This document shows positions 13,939 through 15,648 of a DNA stretch of 15,648 nucleotides, piece after piece. Made by a program: the position numbers and the translations under genes. This DNA comes from a bacterium. Its GTDB lineage: Bacteria > BMS3Abin14. The DNA is taken from NCBI GenBank assembly GCA_022865845.1, contig JALHUC010000139.1, forward strand, positions 1-15,648. The letters run 5' to 3'. Each line of letters begins with the position of its first letter. Position 1 is the stretch's first letter. The notes below the pieces were generated by a model. That model was not told the DNA's origin and searched no databases. It worked only from the letters and a program-made list of their open reading frames with translations.

Positions 13939-15000
13939 TGCCTTTAACGCCTCCACCAACACCGATGGATCATCCAGGGAAACAAATTCATGTTTGCCTA
14001 TCTCCTTAATGAAAACACCGGTTATTCTGTTGCCTAAACTCTTTTTGTCCTTAATTACGAATCTGTTAAGGTCATGGGGAAGTTCGACATCCGGGAGCGG
14101 GATCCGGTCTAAAAGATTAATAGCCCTTTGAAACTGATCAGAGGGGAGACCGCACATTCGGGTCGAAAGGATGAGAGCTGCCCTCATCCCAAGGAGAACC
14201 GCCTCACCGTGCCTGAGAACTCCATACCCAAGAGACGCTTCTACACCATGCCCCAGCGTATGGCCGAAATTCAGGGCCTTTCGCAAACCGGCTTCCTTTT
14301 CATCGAGCTCCACTATCCTCGCTTTCTGGCGGCATGCGGCGACAACGGTCCTCGTGACATCCAGATCTCCTGCAGGTCCGAGATCACCCACCGACTCCAG
14401 ATATTCAAATAGTCCCGCATCCAACGCCAGAGCAATTTTGAGAACCTCTGCCAGTCCCGAATACCAATCTCGCCCATCAAGAGTGCCCAGTACCGATATG
14501 TCAGCAAAAACGGCTTCCGGCTGGTAAAAAGTTCCGACCAGGTTTTTCCCCTCGGATATGTTAATCCCCGTTTTCCCTCCAACACTGCTGTCCACCATGG
14601 AAAGCAGGGTTGTTGGAAGCTGGATAAGGCGGACTCCTCGAAGATATACGGAGGCGGCTAGACCTGCCAGATCACCTACAACACCACCACCCAGTGCAAA
14701 TACCATGGACTCCCGATCCATTCCGTTCCTTGCCATATCCCGGCAGAGCGATTCCAGACAGGAGAAGGATTTACTTTGCTCGCCCTCAGGGTGAATAAAA
14801 CGGAACGAGGGTTTGTCTATTTTGTCCGTAAGCCCGAAAAACCTTTCACCGTAAAGTGCGTTCACCCGTTCATCGATGACCGTTATAGATGATGTAAATG
14901 GATTTTTTTCAAGGAGGGGCAGGAGGCCTGACCAAGCCTTATCACCAATAGTAATAGGATAGGATCTGTTTCCCAGGCCGACACGTATTGTCTCAGTCAC
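13933..15000 (-). CDS. aroB: 3-dehydroquinate synthase
   Basis: Second step of the shikimate pathway: converts DAHP to 3-dehydroquinate using NAD+ and a divalent metal. It has 355 residues, normal length. Visible: NAD-binding GGGVVGD (104-110), LPTTLLSMVDSSVGGKTGIN (128-147) with the active-site Lys, SGLAEVLK (181-188, metal ligand E185), NFGHTLGHG (244-252, H247) and RHGEAV (263-268, H264), which agree almost exactly with the E. coli metal-ligand positions. The GTG start at 15000 is supported by AAGGGAGGAG ending six bases upstream and by the family N-terminus TIRVxLGxRSYPI. It overlaps the stop of the aroK remnant (GTGA). The gene appears intact although its upstream neighbour is broken. 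The stop codon lies in a GAATAAG repeat. Confidence 0.98.
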   Translation of the reverse strand: MTETIRVGLGNRSYPITIGDKAWSGLLPLLEKNPFTSSITVIDERVNALYGERFFGLTDKIDKPSFRFIHPEGEQSKSFSCLESLCRDMARNGMDRESMVFALGGGVVGDLAGLAASVYLRGVRLIQLPTTLLSMVDSSVGGKTGINISEGKNLVGTFYQPEAVFADISVLGTLDGRDWYSGLAEVLKIALALDAGLFEYLESVGDLGPAGDLDVTRTVVAACRQKARIVELDEKEAGLRKALNFGHTLGHGVEASLGYGVLRHGEAVLLGMRAALILSTRMCGLPSDQFQRAINLLDRIPLPDVELPHDLNRFVIKDKKSLGNRITGVFIKEIGKHEFVSLDDPSVLVEALKAE

Positions 15001-15221
15001 CGCTCTCCTCCCTTATCCGGCTGAAGAGAGTGGAGGCCGCCTCTTTCCTGGAATCTGGTTCCCCCCTGTTTAAAGATTTTCGGGATCGACCTACCGGCCT
15101 TTTGTGTTACGAATTCGTCAGGATCGTTAAAGGAGCAGTGAAGGAGGTCGGCAAGTATCCTGCCCACCGTGCTCTTTCCCGACCCCATAAACTCTGTGAG
15201 GTAAATTTGTTTGAAATTCAT
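14997..15221 (-). pseudogene. aroK: Shikimate kinase remnant, truncated and frameshifted
   Basis: An intact shikimate kinase (about 165-175 residues) phosphorylates shikimate; here only 74 codons remain open. The N-terminus is clear: IYLTEFMGSGKSTVGRILADLL (P-loop), DPDEFV (the Asp pair near residue 33) and AGRSIPKIF. Decay is evident. The first Gly of the P-loop GxxGxGKST is Glu (GAG). The usual SIPEIF reads SIPKIF. At a six-G tract (15066-15061) the frame breaks. Reading one frame over gives GEPDSRKEAASTLFSRIRE, which fits the expected GExxFRxxEAxxL segment with the conserved substrate-binding Arg, and then stops at 14993. Everything after that, including the GGG motif and the Arg-rich lid, is absent, and aroB begins at once. 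It probably does not encode an active kinase. An assembly error is the main alternative. Confidence 0.8.
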
Positions 15222-15242
15222 AGTTGGTGGATCTCCACTCTT

Positions 15243-15352
15243 GTGAAAAGTGAAGTGTGAACTGTGAAAAGAAACTGAATTAATTCGAAAAGGATCAAAC
15301 TGATATCAACAATGTGCCGCCATGATTTTACCGTTCACTGTTCACAGTTTTT
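15243..15352. repeat. Facing heptad arrays between aroC and the aroK remnant
   Basis: Plus-strand GTGAAAA, GTGAAGT, GTGAACT, GTGAAAA, GAAACTG start at 15243 and every 7 bp to 15271. Opposite-oriented CGTTCAC, TGTTCAC, AGTTTTT start at 15332, 15339 and 15346. On the minus strand the latter array reads GTGAACA GTGAACG and overlaps the aroC TAA stop (15353-15351). The two arrays could pair across the gap. The intervening 50 bases show no gene or promoter that I can support. The words match those after accC at 9362-9443. Confidence 0.8.
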
Positions 15353-15648
15353 ACAGTTTTTTAATGTAACTCTTATACGCCTCCAGATTTTGCAGCATCT
15401 CATCCATGGAATCACCACCAAACTTCTCACACATGTGCTTGGCCAGCACAAAGGCAACCATAGATTCACCGATAACGCATGCTGCAGGAACAGCTGTGAC
15501 ATCGGAACGTTCCACTGCGGCATCAACCTTCCTCTTACTCAGGAAATGAACAGATCCCAGGGGTGACATCAGGGTCGGTATGGGTTTCATGGCCGCTGAG
15601 AGGATCACTGTTTCCCCGTTAGTGATCCCTCCTTCGATACCCCCGGCA
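15351..15648 (-). CDS. aroC: Chorismate synthase, C-terminal 99 residues
   Basis: Last step of the shikimate pathway: FMN-dependent conversion of EPSP to chorismate. The gene enters from the window's right edge, so its start is not seen; about 99 codons remain of the usual 350-390. The fragment begins GGIEGGITNGETVILSAAMKPIPT, matching the family signature GGI-x-GGI-(S/T)-NG followed by the xKPxPT segment, and continues through RKVDAAVERSDVTAVPAACVIGE, which carries the conserved Arg-x-Asp and Val-Pro-Ala. It ends YIKKL. It is the first gene of the aroC-aroK-aroB group, with a 129-bp repeat-filled gap before the aroK remnant. The TAA stop lies within the repeat. Confidence 0.95.
   Translation of the reverse strand, partial: AGGIEGGITNGETVILSAAMKPIPTLMSPLGSVHFLSKRKVDAAVERSDVTAVPAACVIGESMVAFVLAKHMCEKFGGDSMDEMLQNLEAYKSYIKKL

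Overview
The window looks like chromosomal DNA from a deltaproteobacterium, most like the Desulfuromonadia/Geobacter group. It is probably a housekeeping region of a contig, since both ends cut through genes. The placement rests on family resemblance (Geobacter-type IlvD, the aro-efp-accB-accC neighbourhood, ExeA-type ATPase, acidic-linker TPR proteins, an MglB-like roadblock protein) and not on any search. Every supported gene lies on the minus strand, so transcription runs from high to low coordinates. The long plus-strand ORFs are antisense shadows.

Layout in transcription order. (1) 15648-13933, shikimate pathway: the 3' end of aroC (chorismate synthase), a decayed and truncated aroK (shikimate kinase) remnant, and an intact aroB (3-dehydroquinate synthase). 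(2) 13699-11967: a TPR protein with a long acidic and Pro/Glu/Ala-rich linker, translationally coupled to a roadblock/LC7 protein. (3) 11867-9458: efp, accB and accC, packed with a 2-20 nt scale of spacing or overlap; they supply elongation factor P and the biotin carrier and biotin carboxylase parts of acetyl-CoA carboxylase. (4) 9268-5404: a ~928-residue TPR protein followed closely by an ExeA/GspA-type AAA ATPase. (5) 5106-4785: a perfect-consensus sigma-70-type promoter, a small DUF465 gene and an intrinsic terminator. (6) 4733-1: the branched-chain amino-acid operon ilvD-ilvB-ilvN-ilvC, with ilvC cut by the window edge.

How they work together: IlvBN, IlvC and IlvD catalyse the common steps of valine and isoleucine synthesis. 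AroB and AroC act at the start and end of the route to chorismate, but the intermediate kinase encoded here is broken. AccB and AccC start fatty-acid synthesis. The two TPR proteins share a linker-plus-TPR design and sit next to a polarity-type roadblock protein and a secretion-type ATPase. I infer a cell-envelope, pilus or polarity role for them, which is unproven.

The most unusual signal is non-coding. Nearly every larger intergenic gap carries tandem seven-base words. The words differ between sites but keep strict 7-bp spacing. They are often arranged as facing arms that could fold into hairpins, and several run right up to or across the stop codon of the upstream gene. Other points of note are the aroK remnant, an IlvC cofactor loop that predicts NADH use, a TTG start for efp, and the isolated strong promoter-DUF465-terminator unit ahead of ilvD.
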